Program-made: the position numbers and the translations under genes
Notes under the pieces: model-generated
Databases searched by the model: none
The model's input: only the letters and a program-made list of their open reading frames with translations
Told to the model about the DNA's origin: nothing
Assembly (NCBI RefSeq): GCF_029760895.1
Contig: NZ_CP121679.1
Span: forward strand, 3,082,001-3,146,000
Length of the DNA stretch: 64,000 nt
Direction of reading: 5' to 3'
Source: Ancylobacter sp. WKF20
Lineage (GTDB): Bacteria; Pseudomonadota; Alphaproteobacteria; Rhizobiales; Xanthobacteraceae
Part shown: one piece after another, positions 40,111 to 52,616 of the stretch
Layout: every line of letters begins with the position of its first letter
How positions within the stretch are numbered: position 1 is the stretch's first letter

Positions 40111-41151
40111 ATGGACAAGCGCGAACCTTCATTGGACGAGGCTCGGGACAATGCGCGGCCGGCGGACGCCCCGACCGAGGGGCGCGAGGGCGCGGCCCCG
40201 GAGGTGCGGCACAACCCGGCCGGTCCCTCCGCCCCGCCCCGCGCACCGGCCGCCTCGCCCCAGCCGGCCGCCGCCGCTCCCGCCGCACGCGCCAAGGGGC
40301 CGCCGGCTGATCCGGTCGAATTCGAGCGCTGGCTCGGCATCGAGCAGCTCAAGGTCAACATGCGCCGGCTCGAGGTGGAAAGCCGCCGGCTGGAGCTGGA
40401 GAACCGCCGCGCCGCCGGTGCCGTCGAGCCGCCCGGCCCGACCGCCGCCGCGCCGGAAGCACCCGCCCGCGCCAGCGCCGGGCGCCTGATGACCATCATC
40501 GTCGGCATTCTCGCGCTGGTTCTCGGCGCGCTCGCCGGCATCAGCGCGCAGCAGACCGCCGCCCAGCGCACCGAGGTCGCGGCGCTGCGCGGCGAAGTGA
40601 CGACCTTGCGCAGCGCGCTCGCCTCGCTGGAGAACCGCGTGGCGGATGCCGAGACGCGCGCCGCCGAGCTGGCCGCCGCCCCGCCCGCCGCGCCGCAGCC
40701 CGCCCCGGCGGCACCCGCGCCCGAAGCGCCCGCCGCCGCGCCGGCCGACCCCTCGGCGGCGAGCGCGCCCGCGCCGGTCAATGGCACGACGCCCGCACCG
40801 GAGACCGCCGCCGGGCCGGAAGCGCCGGCCCGCCCGGCGCTGATGGGCAGCGGTTACACGGTCCGCCTGTTCGCGCCGGTGAAGAACCTGCCGGCGGCGC
40901 GGATCGACGCGATCACCAATATTCTCAAGGGCGCGGGCTTCGAGGTGATGGTGTCCGACACCGGCATCGCCGCGCCGACCTCCAACACGCTGTCCTATCA
41001 CGCGGCGAGCACGGACGAGGCGAACAAGCTGGCGAGCCTCATCCAGTCCAAGCGCCCCTCGCTCGACATCGAGCTGCGCGCCTCGCCCTCCATTCCCGCC
41101 GCCGCGCGGCAGGTGCTGATCCTGAACCTGACCGAGGACGCGCTGCGCTGA
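40111..41151 (+). CDS. Membrane-anchored Ala/Pro-rich protein with coiled coil
   Basis: 346 residues from ATG at 40111. Residues 1-60 are Pro/Ala-rich and disordered; a cytoplasmic helix (about 70-105, 'LKVNMRRLEVESRRLELENR') precedes one membrane helix ('LMTIIVGILALVLGALAGIS', about 126-145); a coiled coil follows (about 150-185). After a second Pro/Ala linker comes a small globular domain (about 250-346) with beta-alpha-beta character like LytR_C or SPOR, 'YTVRLFAPVKNLPAARIDAI'. Probable envelope protein of unknown role. Convergent with rpe. Confidence 0.7.
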   Translation: MDKREPSLDEARDNARPADAPTEGREGAAPEVRHNPAGPSAPPRAPAASPQPAAAAPAARAKGPPADPVEFERWLGIEQLKVNMRRLEVESRRLELENRRAAGAVEPPGPTAAAPEAPARASAGRLMTIIVGILALVLGALAGISAQQTAAQRTEVAALRGEVTTLRSALASLENRVADAETRAAELAAAPPAAPQPAPAAPAPEAPAAAPADPSAASAPAPVNGTTPAPETAAGPEAPARPALMGSGYTVRLFAPVKNLPAARIDAITNILKGAGFEVMVSDTGIAAPTSNTLSYHAASTDEANKLASLIQSKRPSLDIELRASPSIPAAARQVLILNLTEDALR

Positions 41152-41185
41152 TCGCGCCGCAAGTCTAGGCCGCCGCCCGGGAGTC

Positions 41186-41857
41186 TTACGCCGCTGCGCG
41201 CACGTGCGCGCAGGCGCTGCGGATCGCCTGGATATTGGCGCGGTAGCCTTCCACGCCGCCCTTGAACACGGCGGAACCGGCAACCAATACATTGGCGCCC
41301 ACCGCCACGCATTGCGCGCCGGTCTGCGGGTTCACCCCGCCGTCGATCTCGAGGTGAATGGGCCGCTCGCCGATCATGGCGCGCAGCCGCGCCACCTTGG
41401 GCAGCACGTCGGGGATGAAGCTCTGCCCGCCAAAGCCGGGATTGACCGTCATGGCGCAGATCAGGTCGCATTTGTCGAGCACATAGGCGACCGTGCTCTC
41501 GGGCGTCGCCGGGTTCAGCGCCACGCCCGCCTTCTTGCCGAGCGAGCGGATGAGCTGGAGGCAGCGGTCGAGATGGCGGGTGGCCTCCGCCTGCACGGTG
41601 ATGACATCGGCGCCCGCCTTGGCGAAGGCCTCGATATAGGGCTCCACCGGCTCGATCATCAGATGCACGTCGAACACCTTGTCGGTGTAGGGGCGGATCG
41701 CCTTGATGATGTCCGGCCCGAAGGTGAGGTTCGGCACGAAGTGCCCGTCCATCACGTCGAGATGGATCCAGTCGGCACCCGCGCTCACCACATCGCGCAC
41801 CTCCTCGCCGAAGCGGGCGAAGTCCGAGGCCAGCATGGAGGGGGCGATGACGGGCAT
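41186..41857 (-). CDS. rpe: Ribulose-phosphate 3-epimerase (CbbE)
   Basis: 223 residues, a TIM barrel. '[17 protein letters not shown]' opens it; '[18 protein letters not shown]' gives the metal-binding His and Asp; '[10 protein letters not shown]' and 'DGGVN' supply the phosphate site. It interconverts ribulose- and xylulose-5-phosphate, regenerating RuBP precursor. Last gene of the cbb operon, 154 bp after cbbX, with a palindromic repeat in the gap. Confidence 0.95.
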   Translation of the reverse strand: MPVIAPSMLASDFARFGEEVRDVVSAGADWIHLDVMDGHFVPNLTFGPDIIKAIRPYTDKVFDVHLMIEPVEPYIEAFAKAGADVITVQAEATRHLDRCLQLIRSLGKKAGVALNPATPESTVAYVLDKCDLICAMTVNPGFGGQSFIPDVLPKVARLRAMIGERPIHLEIDGGVNPQTGAQCVAVGANVLVAGSAVFKGGVEGYRANIQAIRSACAHVRAAA

Positions 41858-41910
41858 GGGAGGTCTCCTTGCTAAAGATCGGTGGGTCCTGGCAGGCCAC
41901 TTGGCGCGCC

Positions 41911-41996
41911 GTCATCCCCGGGCTTGGCCCGGGGATCCACGACTTTTGTGTGTGCCCGGCCAAGACGTGGATGGCCGGGCCAAGCCCGGCCATGAC
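41911..41996. repeat. Composite palindromic repeat, variant B, between cbbX and rpe
   Basis: 86 bp: GTCATCCCCGGGCTTGGCCC hairpin on the left, GGCCGGGCCAAGCCCGGCC on the right, ends GTCAT/ATGAC. The transcript of the cbb operon must cross it before rpe. Confidence 0.75.
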
Positions 41997-42011
41997 GGGC
42001 GCTTCTAGCTG

Positions 42012-42959
42012 TCACCGCGCCGGCAGCGGCGGGTAGCTGTCGATGCCGCCGGAGAACACCCGGCTCGCCAGAATGTCCTCGGCCTCGATGGTGCTGAGGT
42101 CATCAGCCGTCACCGGCTTGTCCCCGGCGAAGAGCCGGTTGGCCTGGCGCAGGCGGGCGCGGTCGAGCGCGTTGCGCACCGAGCGACCATTGGCGAAATG
42201 CGGCTGCACCATGCGCAGCGCGACATAGCGGTGGAACGCCTCCTGCGCCGCTGGGCTCAGGCGGTAATTCATCTGGCCGAGAATGCGTCCGCCAATCGCT
42301 TCCAGCTCGCCGCCGGAATAGTCAGGGAAGTCGATGTGATGGGCAACGCGCGAGCGGAAGCCGGGATTGGCGGTGAAGAAGCGCTCCATCCGGTCGGCAT
42401 AGCCGGCGAGGATGACGACGAGATCGTCGCGCTGGTTCTCCATCACCTGCAGCAGGATCTCGATGGCCTCCTGCCCGTAATCGCGCTCGTTCTCCGGCCG
42501 GTAGAGATAATAGGCCTCGTCGATGAACAGCACGCCGCCCATCGCCTTTTTGAGGATTTCCTTGGTCTTCGGCGCGGTGTGGCCGATGTACTGGCCGACC
42601 AGATCGTCGCGGGTGACGGTGACGAGATGGCCTTTGCGGACATAGCCGAGCCGGTGGAGGATCTGCGCCATGCGCAGCGCCACCGTGGTCTTGCCGGTGC
42701 CGGGGTTGCCGGTGAAGCTCATATGCAGGGTCGGGCTCACCGCCTGAAGCCCGAAGCGGGCGCGGGCGCGGTCGACCAGCAGCAGCGCGCCGATCTCACG
42801 CAGGCGGCCCTTCACCGGGCCAAGGCCGACAAGATCGGTGTCGAGCTCGTCCAGCACCTCGGCGAGGCCGCTGGTGACGAATTCGGCGCGCAGATCAATG
42901 GCCTCGGGCGGCGCGAGCGGGGGCGCGGCGGCAAGAGGTTCGTCGGTCATGGCATCCAT
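42012..42959 (-). CDS. cbbX: Red-type RubisCO activase CbbX (AAA+)
   Basis: 315 residues from the ATG at 42959, which has GGAGGG just upstream; an ATG four codons earlier lacks that. Walker A is 'GNPGTGKTT' (84-92), Walker B '[13 protein letters not shown]', with an arginine finger region in '[14 protein letters not shown]'. The hexamer threads the C-terminal tail of CbbL and removes inhibitory sugar phosphates. Its activity needs RuBP. It directly follows cbbS in the operon. Confidence 0.95.
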   Translation of the reverse strand: MDAMTDEPLAAAPPLAPPEAIDLRAEFVTSGLAEVLDELDTDLVGLGPVKGRLREIGALLLVDRARARFGLQAVSPTLHMSFTGNPGTGKTTVALRMAQILHRLGYVRKGHLVTVTRDDLVGQYIGHTAPKTKEILKKAMGGVLFIDEAYYLYRPENERDYGQEAIEILLQVMENQRDDLVVILAGYADRMERFFTANPGFRSRVAHHIDFPDYSGGELEAIGGRILGQMNYRLSPAAQEAFHRYVALRMVQPHFANGRSVRNALDRARLRQANRLFAGDKPVTADDLSTIEAEDILASRVFSGGIDSYPPLPAR

Positions 42960-42977
42960 GAGGCCCTCCATTCATTC

Positions 42978-43075
42978 GTCATCCCGGAGGCGGCACAGCC
43001 GCCATCCGGGATCGCGGAAAAGTCCACCTGGCGGCTTGCTATCCCGGATCACGCCGTCGGCGTGTCCGGGATGAC
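42978..43075. repeat. Composite palindromic repeat, copy 4, between cbbS and cbbX
   Basis: 98 bp bounded by GTCATCCCGG and CCGGGATGAC. It occupies the cbbX-proximal half of the 309-bp gene-free stretch 42960-43268. Confidence 0.8.
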
Positions 43076-43102
43076 GACCCGAAGGGTGGAGAGAAAGGAA
43101 AG

Positions 43103-43140
43103 GGGACCGGTTCCGGGCGCGGCATTCCGGAACCGGTCCC
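43103..43140 (-). promoter_or_regulatory. Strong stem-loop downstream of cbbS (mRNA processing/attenuation candidate)
   Basis: GGGACCGGTTCCGG (43103-43116) and CCGGAACCGGTCCC (43127-43140) form a perfect 14-bp stem with a 10-nt loop, 129 bp past the cbbS stop on its transcript. No U-run follows, so it more likely stabilises or partly attenuates the abundant cbbLS message than fully terminates it (inference). Confidence 0.65.
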
Positions 43141-43268
43141 TCGCGGCCGGGGAGGAAACCGAGGCGGCCGCGATAGTTCCGTCGGGGGAGTAGTAGGGAG
43201 ACCGACGGATGGGGGTGCGCCAGCGGCGGGAGGATGTCAGGAGGCGGCCGCCGCCGGCGCGAAAGGCA

Positions 43269-43688
43269 TCAGTAGCGCGCGCCCTCCGGGCGGTTCGCCG
43301 CATAGGCGCGCGTGGTGTAGCGCACCGAGCGCCCGTCGATTTCCTGACGCTCCAGCGTGAAGCCGGGCTCGTCCGCGGGGCGGTCGGTGATGAAGGACAG
43401 GCGCAGCGATTCCCACGTATGGGTCGCGTCGAAGGCGCTGATGCGGATGTAGTGCCGGCCCGCATAGGCCTTGCGGCACTCGTTCAGCTCGAACAGTACG
43501 CCGGCGGCGTCCTTCACGTCGAACATCGGCATGCCCCACATCTCCCAATAGGTGTTGCGGGGGTGCGGATCGTCGGTGAACTCGATGTTCACCGCCCAGC
43601 CCTTGTCGATGCAGTACTGCACCTGGCTGGCGATCTGCGCATCGGTGAGGTCGGGCAGGAAGGAGAAGGCTCCCTGGGTCAGGCGCAT
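43269..43688 (-). CDS. cbbS: RubisCO small subunit, red type
   Basis: 139 residues. The start 'MRLTQGAFSFLPDLTDAQI' and the long C-terminal beta-hairpin extension ('PGFTLERQEIDGRSVRYTTR') are typical of form IC/ID red-type small subunits. It caps the L8 core to make L8S8. 147 bp after cbbL, with a palindromic repeat in the gap. Confidence 0.97.
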   Translation of the reverse strand: MRLTQGAFSFLPDLTDAQIASQVQYCIDKGWAVNIEFTDDPHPRNTYWEMWGMPMFDVKDAAGVLFELNECRKAYAGRHYIRISAFDATHTWESLRLSFITDRPADEPGFTLERQEIDGRSVRYTTRAYAANRPEGARY

Positions 43689-43706
43689 GGTGGTGTCTCT
43701 CTCTTC

Positions 43707-43809
43707 GTCATCCCGGACGGCCGAAGGCCGAGCCGGGATCGGGTCCAGAAGGAGGGCGCCCCTGTCGGCTTGCGATCCCGGATCACGCCGCTAGCGTGTC
43801 CGGGATGAC
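43707..43809. repeat. Composite palindromic repeat, copy 5, between cbbL and cbbS
   Basis: 103 bp from GTCATCCCGG to CCGGGATGAC with the GGCCGAAGGCC hairpin at the cbbS end. It fills most of the 147 bases between the two RubisCO genes, which are normally closely spaced. Confidence 0.82.
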
Positions 43810-43835
43810 GCCCTTGATTGGGTTCAGCCTTCAGT

Positions 43836-46495
<2,660 letters not shown>

Positions 46496-46509
46496 GATCG
46501 CTCTCCGGC

Positions 46510-48525
46510 TCAGGCGCAGGTCAGAAGCTCGCAGGTCGCATCGACCACGGCTTCCGGTGTGATGTTGAACTGCTCGTAAAGGGCGGACGCCGGCGCGGAG
46601 GCGCCGAAGCCGGTCATCCCGACGAAGCGGCCACGCTCGCCGATCCAGCGGTCCCAGCCGAGCCGGGCGGCGGCCTCGATAGCCACGCGCGGGGCGGTGC
46701 CGAGCACGGCGCGGCGATAGTCCGGGCTCTGCTTCTCGAACAGCTCCCAGCAGGGCATGGAGACGATGGCAGCATCGACCCCGCGCGCTTCCAGCAGCGC
46801 CGCCGCCTTGAAGGCGATCTCGACCTCCGAGCCGGTGGCGAGCAGCGTCACGTCGCGCCGGCGCTTCGGCTTCTTCGCCACATAGGCGCCGTAACCGGTG
46901 AGGTTCTCTTGCGCGTGCTCGGTGCGGAAGGTCGGCAGGTTCTGGCGGGACAGAGCGAGCACCGAGGGCGTGCCCTCCGCATGCAAAGCGAGCTGCCAGG
47001 CTTCCAGCGTCTCGACCGCGTCGGCGGGGCGGAACACGTTGAGGTTCGGCGTCGCCCTGAGCATGGCGAGATGCTCGACCGGCTGGTGCGTCGGCCCGTC
47101 CTCGCCAAGGCCGATGGAGTCGTGGGTCAGCACATAGACCACACGCTGGCCCATCAGCGCCGAGAGCCGCATCGCCCCGCGGGCATAGTCGGAGAACACC
47201 ATGAAGGTGCCGCCATAGGGGATGAAGCCGCGATGCAGAGCGAGGCCGTTCATCACTGCGGCCATGGCGTGCTCGCGGATGCCGTAATGCAAATAGCGGC
47301 CGGCATAGTTGCCGGGGCTCACGGAGACCAGACCCTTGGTATGGGTCAGGTTGGAGTGGGTGAGGTCGGCCGAGCCGCCGAGGGTGAGGTCGGTCGCGGC
47401 ATTCACCACGCCCAGCACCATTTCGGAGGCCTTGCGGCTGGCGACGCTCGGGGCGGTGTCGCTCAGCTCCTTCTTGTAGGCGACCAGCTTCTCGTCGAAA
47501 TCGGCCGGCAGTTCGCCGTCGATGGCGACCTCGAAGGCGCGGCGCTGGGGCGAGGCGGCAAGCCGTGCTTCCCAGGCCTCGCGGGCAGCGCGGCCACGCT
47601 GGGCGACGCTTGCCCAGGCGGCGCGCACGGTCTCCGGCACCTCGAAGGGCGGGTGGTTCCAGCCGAGCCGGGCGCGGGCGCCCTCGATCTCCGCGGCGCC
47701 GAGCGGGGCACCATGCACGGCTTCCGTGCCCGCCTTGGTCGGCGCGCCGAAGCCGATGGTGGTGCGGCAGGCGATCAGAACGGGACGCTCGCTCTCCCGC
47801 GCCTCGGCAATGGCGTCGATCACCGCATGGGGCGCGTGGCCGTCCACCGCGAGCGCGTCCCAGCCGGCGGCGCGGAAGCGGGCGAGCTGGTCGGTCGAGG
47901 TCGAGAGCGTGGTGCGCCCGTCGATGGAGATGCCGTTATCGTCCCACAGCACGATGAGCTTCGACAGCTTCAGGTGCCCGGCGAGGTCGATCGCCTCCTG
48001 CGAGATGCCTTCCATCAGGCAGCCATCGCCGGCGATCACATAGGTGTAGTGATCGACCAGTTCGTCGCCGAAGCGGGCATTCATCATGCGCTCGGCGAGC
48101 GCCATGCCGACCGCCGTGGTGAGCCCCTGGCCGAGCGGGCCGGTGGTGGTCTCCACCCCCAGCGTGTGGCCATGTTCGGGATGACCGGCGGTGATGGCGC
48201 CGAGCTGGCGGAAGCTGCGGATCTGCTCGATCGGCATGTCCGCATAGCCGAGCAGGTGATGCATGGCGTAGAGCAGCATCGAGCCATGGCCGGCCGAGAG
48301 AATGAAGCGGTCACGGTCGGGCCAGTCGGGCCGGCTCGGGTCGATGGTCATGAAGCGGCTGAACAGCGCGGTCGCGACATCGGCCATGCCCATGGGCATG
48401 CCGGGATGGCCGGACTTGGCCTTCTCCACCGCATCCATGGAGAGGGCGCGCAGGGCGTTGGCCATCTCGTGCAGCGGGGTCTCGCCGAGCGCGTCGGGCG
48501 TGGTCTGGGTCTGGCTGGTGAGCAT
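46510..48525 (-). CDS. cbbT: Transketolase (CbbT)
   Basis: 671 residues from the ATG at 48525 with GGAGG upstream. '[17 protein letters not shown]' and the thiamine-diphosphate motif '[19 protein letters not shown]' are in domain 1; '[20 protein letters not shown]' lies in the pyrimidine domain. It shuffles two-carbon units in RuBP regeneration. 14 bp from prk. Confidence 0.97.
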   Translation of the reverse strand: MLTSQTQTTPDALGETPLHEMANALRALSMDAVEKAKSGHPGMPMGMADVATALFSRFMTIDPSRPDWPDRDRFILSAGHGSMLLYAMHHLLGYADMPIEQIRSFRQLGAITAGHPEHGHTLGVETTTGPLGQGLTTAVGMALAERMMNARFGDELVDHYTYVIAGDGCLMEGISQEAIDLAGHLKLSKLIVLWDDNGISIDGRTTLSTSTDQLARFRAAGWDALAVDGHAPHAVIDAIAEARESERPVLIACRTTIGFGAPTKAGTEAVHGAPLGAAEIEGARARLGWNHPPFEVPETVRAAWASVAQRGRAAREAWEARLAASPQRRAFEVAIDGELPADFDEKLVAYKKELSDTAPSVASRKASEMVLGVVNAATDLTLGGSADLTHSNLTHTKGLVSVSPGNYAGRYLHYGIREHAMAAVMNGLALHRGFIPYGGTFMVFSDYARGAMRLSALMGQRVVYVLTHDSIGLGEDGPTHQPVEHLAMLRATPNLNVFRPADAVETLEAWQLALHAEGTPSVLALSRQNLPTFRTEHAQENLTGYGAYVAKKPKRRRDVTLLATGSEVEIAFKAAALLEARGVDAAIVSMPCWELFEKQSPDYRRAVLGTAPRVAIEAAARLGWDRWIGERGRFVGMTGFGASAPASALYEQFNITPEAVVDATCELLTCA

Positions 48526-48539
48526 GGTGTCCTCCCGGA

Positions 48540-49415
48540 TCAGGCGGCGCGCCGCTTCTTCTCGACGAGGTTGAGGATCATCGGGGTGAGGATGAGCTGC
48601 ATCGCGATGTCGAGCTTGCCGCCGGGGATCACGATGGAATTCGCCCGGCTCATCCACGAGCCCTGGATCATCGAGAGCAGGTACGGGAAGTCGATGCCGC
48701 GCGGGCTCCTGAAGCGGATGACGACGATGGATTCGTCCGCCGTCGGGATCCACCGCGCGATGAACGGGTTGGAGGTGTCCACCGTCGGCACGCGCTGGAA
48801 GTTGATGTCGGTGTGGGCGAATTGCGGGCAGATGTAGTTCACGTAATCCGGCATGCGGCGCAGGATCGTGTCCGTCACCGCCTCGGTCGAATAGCCCCGG
48901 TGCGAGCGGTCGCGGTGGATCTTCTGGATCCATTCGAGATTGATCACCGGCACGACGCCGATCTTCAGGTCGGCATAGCGGGCGACGTCGATATTGCCGC
49001 TCACCACCGCGCCGTGCAGGCCCTCATAGAACAAGAGGTCCGTCGGCTTCGGGATCGCCTCCCATTCGGTGAAGGTGCCGGGCGCGCTGCCATATTCCTC
49101 GGCTTCCTTGTCGTCGTGAATATAGTGGCGGGACTTGCCGGTGCCGGTCTTGGAATAGGAGCGGAAGGTCTCCTCCAGCTCCTCGAACAGGTTCGAATCG
49201 GGGCCGAAATGGCTGTAATGGTGGTTGCCCCGCCCGGCCTCCTCGGCCATGACGCGCCGCATCTCGAAGCGGTCATAGCGGTGGAAGGCGTCGCCCTCGA
49301 TATAGGCGGCGGTGACGTTCTCGCGCCGGAAGATCTGCTCGAAGATGCGGCGGACCGAGGTTGTGCCCGCGCCCGAGGAGCCGGTGACGGAGATGATCGG
49401 GTGATGGATCGACAT
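48540..49415 (-). CDS. cbbP: Phosphoribulokinase (CbbP)
   Basis: 291 residues from the ATG at 49415 behind AAGGAG. P-loop 'GSSGAGTTS' (12-20), '[11 protein letters not shown]', 'LLFYEGLHG' with the catalytic-type acidic residue, all as in proteobacterial (octameric) PRK. It makes RuBP from ribulose-5-phosphate. 11 bp after cbbF. Confidence 0.97.
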   Translation of the reverse strand: MSIHHPIISVTGSSGAGTTSVRRIFEQIFRRENVTAAYIEGDAFHRYDRFEMRRVMAEEAGRGNHHYSHFGPDSNLFEELEETFRSYSKTGTGKSRHYIHDDKEAEEYGSAPGTFTEWEAIPKPTDLLFYEGLHGAVVSGNIDVARYADLKIGVVPVINLEWIQKIHRDRSHRGYSTEAVTDTILRRMPDYVNYICPQFAHTDINFQRVPTVDTSNPFIARWIPTADESIVVIRFRSPRGIDFPYLLSMIQGSWMSRANSIVIPGGKLDIAMQLILTPMILNLVEKKRRAA

Positions 49416-49426
49416 GCCCGTCTCCT

Positions 49427-50452
49427 TCAGGCGCGCAAGAGGCCGCGGCGCCCGAACAGCGGCGAGCGTTCGGGCATGGCGGATGCGTTGTGGTGATAGC
49501 GGGCGATGCACTCGACCTCGCTGCGCGAGCCAAACACAAGCGGCACGCGCTGGTGCAGATGGGTCGGCTGAAGCGCGAGGATCGGATCGTGACCGTCGGT
49601 CGCCGCGCCCCGGGCCTGCTCCAGCAGGAAGGCGACGGGGTTCGCTTCATAAACGAGGCGCAGCCGGCCGGTGTGGTAGCCCTGGCGCGCATCGCCCGGA
49701 TAGAGATAGACGCCGCCGCGCACGAGGATGCGGTAGACATCGGCCACCATGGAGGCGACCCAGCGGGTGTTGAAATCCTTCGCCCGCGGACCGTCGGCGC
49801 CCGCCCGGCAATCATCGACATAGGAACGGATCGCCGGATCCCAGTGCCGCTCATTCGAGCCGTTGACCGCGTACTCGCCGGTCTCGGGCGCGACCTGCGC
49901 CTGCGGCTCGGCCAGCAGGAACTCCCCGCTCGCCCGCTCCAGCACGAAGATCTGCGTGCCCGCGCCCACGGTGAGCACCAGCGAGGTCTGCGGCCCGTAG
50001 ATCAGGAAGCCAGCGGCGAGCTGGGCGCTGCCGGGCTGCAGCAGCGCGTCCGGGCCGACATGCGGCAGGATCGAGAAGATCGTGCCAACGGTCATGTTGG
50101 CGTCGATGTTGGAGGAGCCGTCCAGCGGATCGACCGCGACGGCCAGCGTGCCGGCCTCGTTCAGCGGCTCGGCCGCCTCGGCCTCCTCGGAACCGTATAG
50201 CGCCACCGGCGCGGCGCGCAGCGCCTCGCGCACCAGATCGTCGGCGATGACGTCGAGTTCCTTCTGGCTGTCACCGTCCTCGTGATAGCCGCGCACGGTC
50301 GCAAGCTGCCCCGCGAGGGGACCGGCGGCGAGAAGCTCGGAAATTCGGATACCAGCGCCGGCAAGGGCGCGGATCGCGGCCGCGACGTCGCGGCGCAGGG
50401 CGTTCGTCTGCGACCACCCCTCAAGGTGGTCGTGCAACGTCGGGCGTGTCAT
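49427..50452 (-). CDS. cbbF: Class 1 fructose-1,6-bisphosphatase (CbbF)
   Basis: 341 residues from the ATG at 50452. The metal/active-site motif 'AVDPLDGSSNIDANM' and 'YGSEEAEAAE', 'GGVYLYPGDA' are canonical. It hydrolyses FBP (and probably SBP) in the Calvin cycle. First gene of the leftward operon cbbFPTALSXE. Confidence 0.97.
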   Translation of the reverse strand: MTRPTLHDHLEGWSQTNALRRDVAAAIRALAGAGIRISELLAAGPLAGQLATVRGYHEDGDSQKELDVIADDLVREALRAAPVALYGSEEAEAAEPLNEAGTLAVAVDPLDGSSNIDANMTVGTIFSILPHVGPDALLQPGSAQLAAGFLIYGPQTSLVLTVGAGTQIFVLERASGEFLLAEPQAQVAPETGEYAVNGSNERHWDPAIRSYVDDCRAGADGPRAKDFNTRWVASMVADVYRILVRGGVYLYPGDARQGYHTGRLRLVYEANPVAFLLEQARGAATDGHDPILALQPTHLHQRVPLVFGSRSEVECIARYHHNASAMPERSPLFGRRGLLRA

Positions 50453-50634
50453 TGGCGTTTCCCCAGTGTTGTGAGGGCTTTTTGCCCTTTGGCGTGTCGT
50501 TTCCGTTGAGCCTTCGAGTGGGGGACCCGAAGCGGCGGACGCCTCTTGTTGCTGACACACTGCCCGAGTTGCTGGGCTAAGGAAATTCGAATATTCTTTG
50601 ATGTCTTTTCAATTTAGCTGAAGTGTAATGTTGC
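50453..50634. promoter_or_regulatory. cbbF-cbbR divergent control region
   Basis: 182 bp between divergent cbbF and cbbR. The cbbR-proximal half is AT-rich and holds TTA-N9-TAA (50614-50628) and the palindrome ATTCGAAT (50585-50592). CbbR is known to bind T-N11-A/TNA-N7-8-TNA type sites here, with RuBP, PGA or NADPH as effectors. The exact site is a guess. Confidence 0.6.
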
Positions 50635-51549
50635 ATGCGTAATGCCACGCTCAAGCAGCTTCGCGCCCTCGCCGCCATCGTCGAGACCGGCACGGTCACC
50701 GGCGCGGCGCGCAAGCTCAATGTCACGCCACCGGCGGTGACCATGCAGGTGCAGCAGCTCGAGGAGCATCTCGGCCTGCCGCTGCTTGACCGCGCGGGCG
50801 ACCGCTTCCAGCCCAGCGCCGCCGGGCGCGAGGTGCTGGCCGCCGTGTCGCGCATCGAGGCGGCGATGTCCGATTGCGGCGCCGCGCTCGACGCCATGAA
50901 GGGGCTGCGCTCCGGCCGCGTCTCCGTCGGGCTGGTGTCGACGGCCAAGTATTTCGTGCCGAGCGCGCTCGGCGCCTTCGCCCGGCTGCACCCCGGCATC
51001 GACGTTGTGCTCAGCGTCGGCAATCGCGAGGAGATCATCGCGGCGCTACGCGGCGATGCCATCGACCTCGCCATCACCGGCCGTCCGCCGGTCGATATGG
51101 AGGTCGACAAATACCCGATCGGCGAGCACCCGCATGTCATCATCGCCCCGACCGACCACCCGCTGCTCGGCCGGCGCATCGCCCCGGCGGCGCTCGCCAG
51201 CGCCAGCTTTCTGGTGCGCGAGCCGGGTTCGGGCACGCGCGGGCTGATGGAGCGGTTCTTTCAGGATGCCGGCATCGAGCCGCGCATCGCCATGGAGATC
51301 GGCTCCAACGAGACCATCAAGCAGGCGGTGATGGCGGGGCTCGGCCTCGCCTTCCTCTCTGCCCACACCATTGCCGCCGAGATCGCCGACCACCGGCTGG
51401 CGACACTCGACGTCGAGGGGCTGCCGGTGGTGCGGCAATGGTTCGTGGTGAAGCGCACCGCCAAGCGGCAGACCCCGCCGGCGGCCGCGCTCACCGAGTT
51501 CCTGTCACGGCGCGGTGCCGAGTTCCTCCCCGACGCCGGCACGGCCTGA
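50635..51549 (+). CDS. cbbR: LysR-type regulator of CO2 fixation
   Basis: 304 residues. HTH at about 5-63 ('QLRALAAIVETGTVTGAARK', then 'TPPAVTMQVQQLEEHLG'), effector domain 'SGRVSVGLVSTAKYFVPSAL' onward. The similarity and its divergent position before cbbF make it CbbR with good confidence. Its last 45 bases overlap the convergent SDR gene. Confidence 0.94.
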   Translation: MRNATLKQLRALAAIVETGTVTGAARKLNVTPPAVTMQVQQLEEHLGLPLLDRAGDRFQPSAAGREVLAAVSRIEAAMSDCGAALDAMKGLRSGRVSVGLVSTAKYFVPSALGAFARLHPGIDVVLSVGNREEIIAALRGDAIDLAITGRPPVDMEVDKYPIGEHPHVIIAPTDHPLLGRRIAPAALASASFLVREPGSGTRGLMERFFQDAGIEPRIAMEIGSNETIKQAVMAGLGLAFLSAHTIAAEIADHRLATLDVEGLPVVRQWFVVKRTAKRQTPPAAALTEFLSRRGAEFLPDAGTA

Positions 51550-52524
51550 GACCTGCGGCGCCGTGAGGCAGCCAAGGCCGATGAGGCTCGCCCGCACCGC
51601 CGGATCGAGCGGGGTGTGCGGCTCCGTCCCCAGCGTGGCGCGCAGCCGGGCATTGTCCAGCCGGACCGGCTCCTGCCAGAGATAGCGCATCTCCATCAGC
51701 TCGCGGAACAGCGGCACCACGGGCGAGGCGAGGCGCGCCAGCATCCAGGGGAACGCCGTCACCGGCAGATCCGGCACACGGAGCACCCGGCGGATGGCGC
51801 CGATCATCTGCGTGCCGTCCCCGTCCCAGTGCCCGTCCATGTGGAAGCGCGCGAAATCGGGCAGGTCGTCGCGCTCGACCAGCTGCGCCATGGTCTGCGC
51901 GACATCGGGGAGATAGGCCCATTGATGACCGATCCCGGCGCGGCCGGGATACTGGATCGCGCGCGGGGCCTGCCCGGCCTTCACCAGCACCTGGCTGAAC
52001 CAGTTATTGGCGGCGCGCGGGCCGAAATAATCGCCGGCCCGCACGATCAGCGCCCGGCACGCGCCGCGCGCCGCCGCCTGCTCCATCTGCCACTCCAACG
52101 CCACGCGAATCCGCCCCTTGCGGGTCAGCGGGGCCTGCGGCGCGTCCTCATCAATCGAAGGCTGGCCGGGAGCGACGACGTCCGGTCCGTAATTATAGAC
52201 CGTTCCCGGCAGCAGGACCCGCGCCCCGCCCGCCGCCTGCGCCGCCGCGAGCGTGTTTGCCATCATCGGCACGACCAGCTTGTCCCAGTGGCGATAGCGG
52301 GGCGGGTTCACGGCATGGACGATGACCGACACGCCCTCCGCCGCGTGCCGCACGGATGGCCCGTCCATCGCATCGCCGCGCACCCACTCGATCCCCGCGC
52401 GCAGACCGGTCGGCCCCGAGCGGGTGAGCGCGCGCACCTGCCAGCCGCGGGCGAGCAGCGTGCGCGCCATTTCCCCGCCAATCCCGCCCGTCGCCCCCAG
52501 CACCAGAACCATCTTCGCCGCCAT
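51505..52524 (-). CDS. NAD(P)-dependent epimerase/reductase (atypical SDR)
   Basis: 339 residues from ATG at 52524 behind AGGAGG. 'VLVLGATGGIGGEMARTLL' is the Rossmann loop, and a VDxxxY-like active site is replaced by 'LPGTVYNYGPDVV'; the C-terminal part 'MDGHWDGDGTQMIGAIRRV' fits NAD-dependent epimerase/dehydratase or NmrA-like proteins. Substrate unknown. Divergent from its LysR neighbour (92 bp), which may control it, and its 3' end overlaps cbbR. Confidence 0.82.
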   Translation of the reverse strand: MAAKMVLVLGATGGIGGEMARTLLARGWQVRALTRSGPTGLRAGIEWVRGDAMDGPSVRHAAEGVSVIVHAVNPPRYRHWDKLVVPMMANTLAAAQAAGGARVLLPGTVYNYGPDVVAPGQPSIDEDAPQAPLTRKGRIRVALEWQMEQAAARGACRALIVRAGDYFGPRAANNWFSQVLVKAGQAPRAIQYPGRAGIGHQWAYLPDVAQTMAQLVERDDLPDFARFHMDGHWDGDGTQMIGAIRRVLRVPDLPVTAFPWMLARLASPVVPLFRELMEMRYLWQEPVRLDNARLRATLGTEPHTPLDPAVRASLIGLGCLTAPQVSGRAGVGEELGTAP

Positions 52525-52616
52525 CGCGACCTCCTCTTGGCTTGATGGGGCGATGATCGGCCGGCAAAGAGCTCAACGGAATTGTCGAAATCCGTGGCGG
52601 TGCTATACGTAAATCT

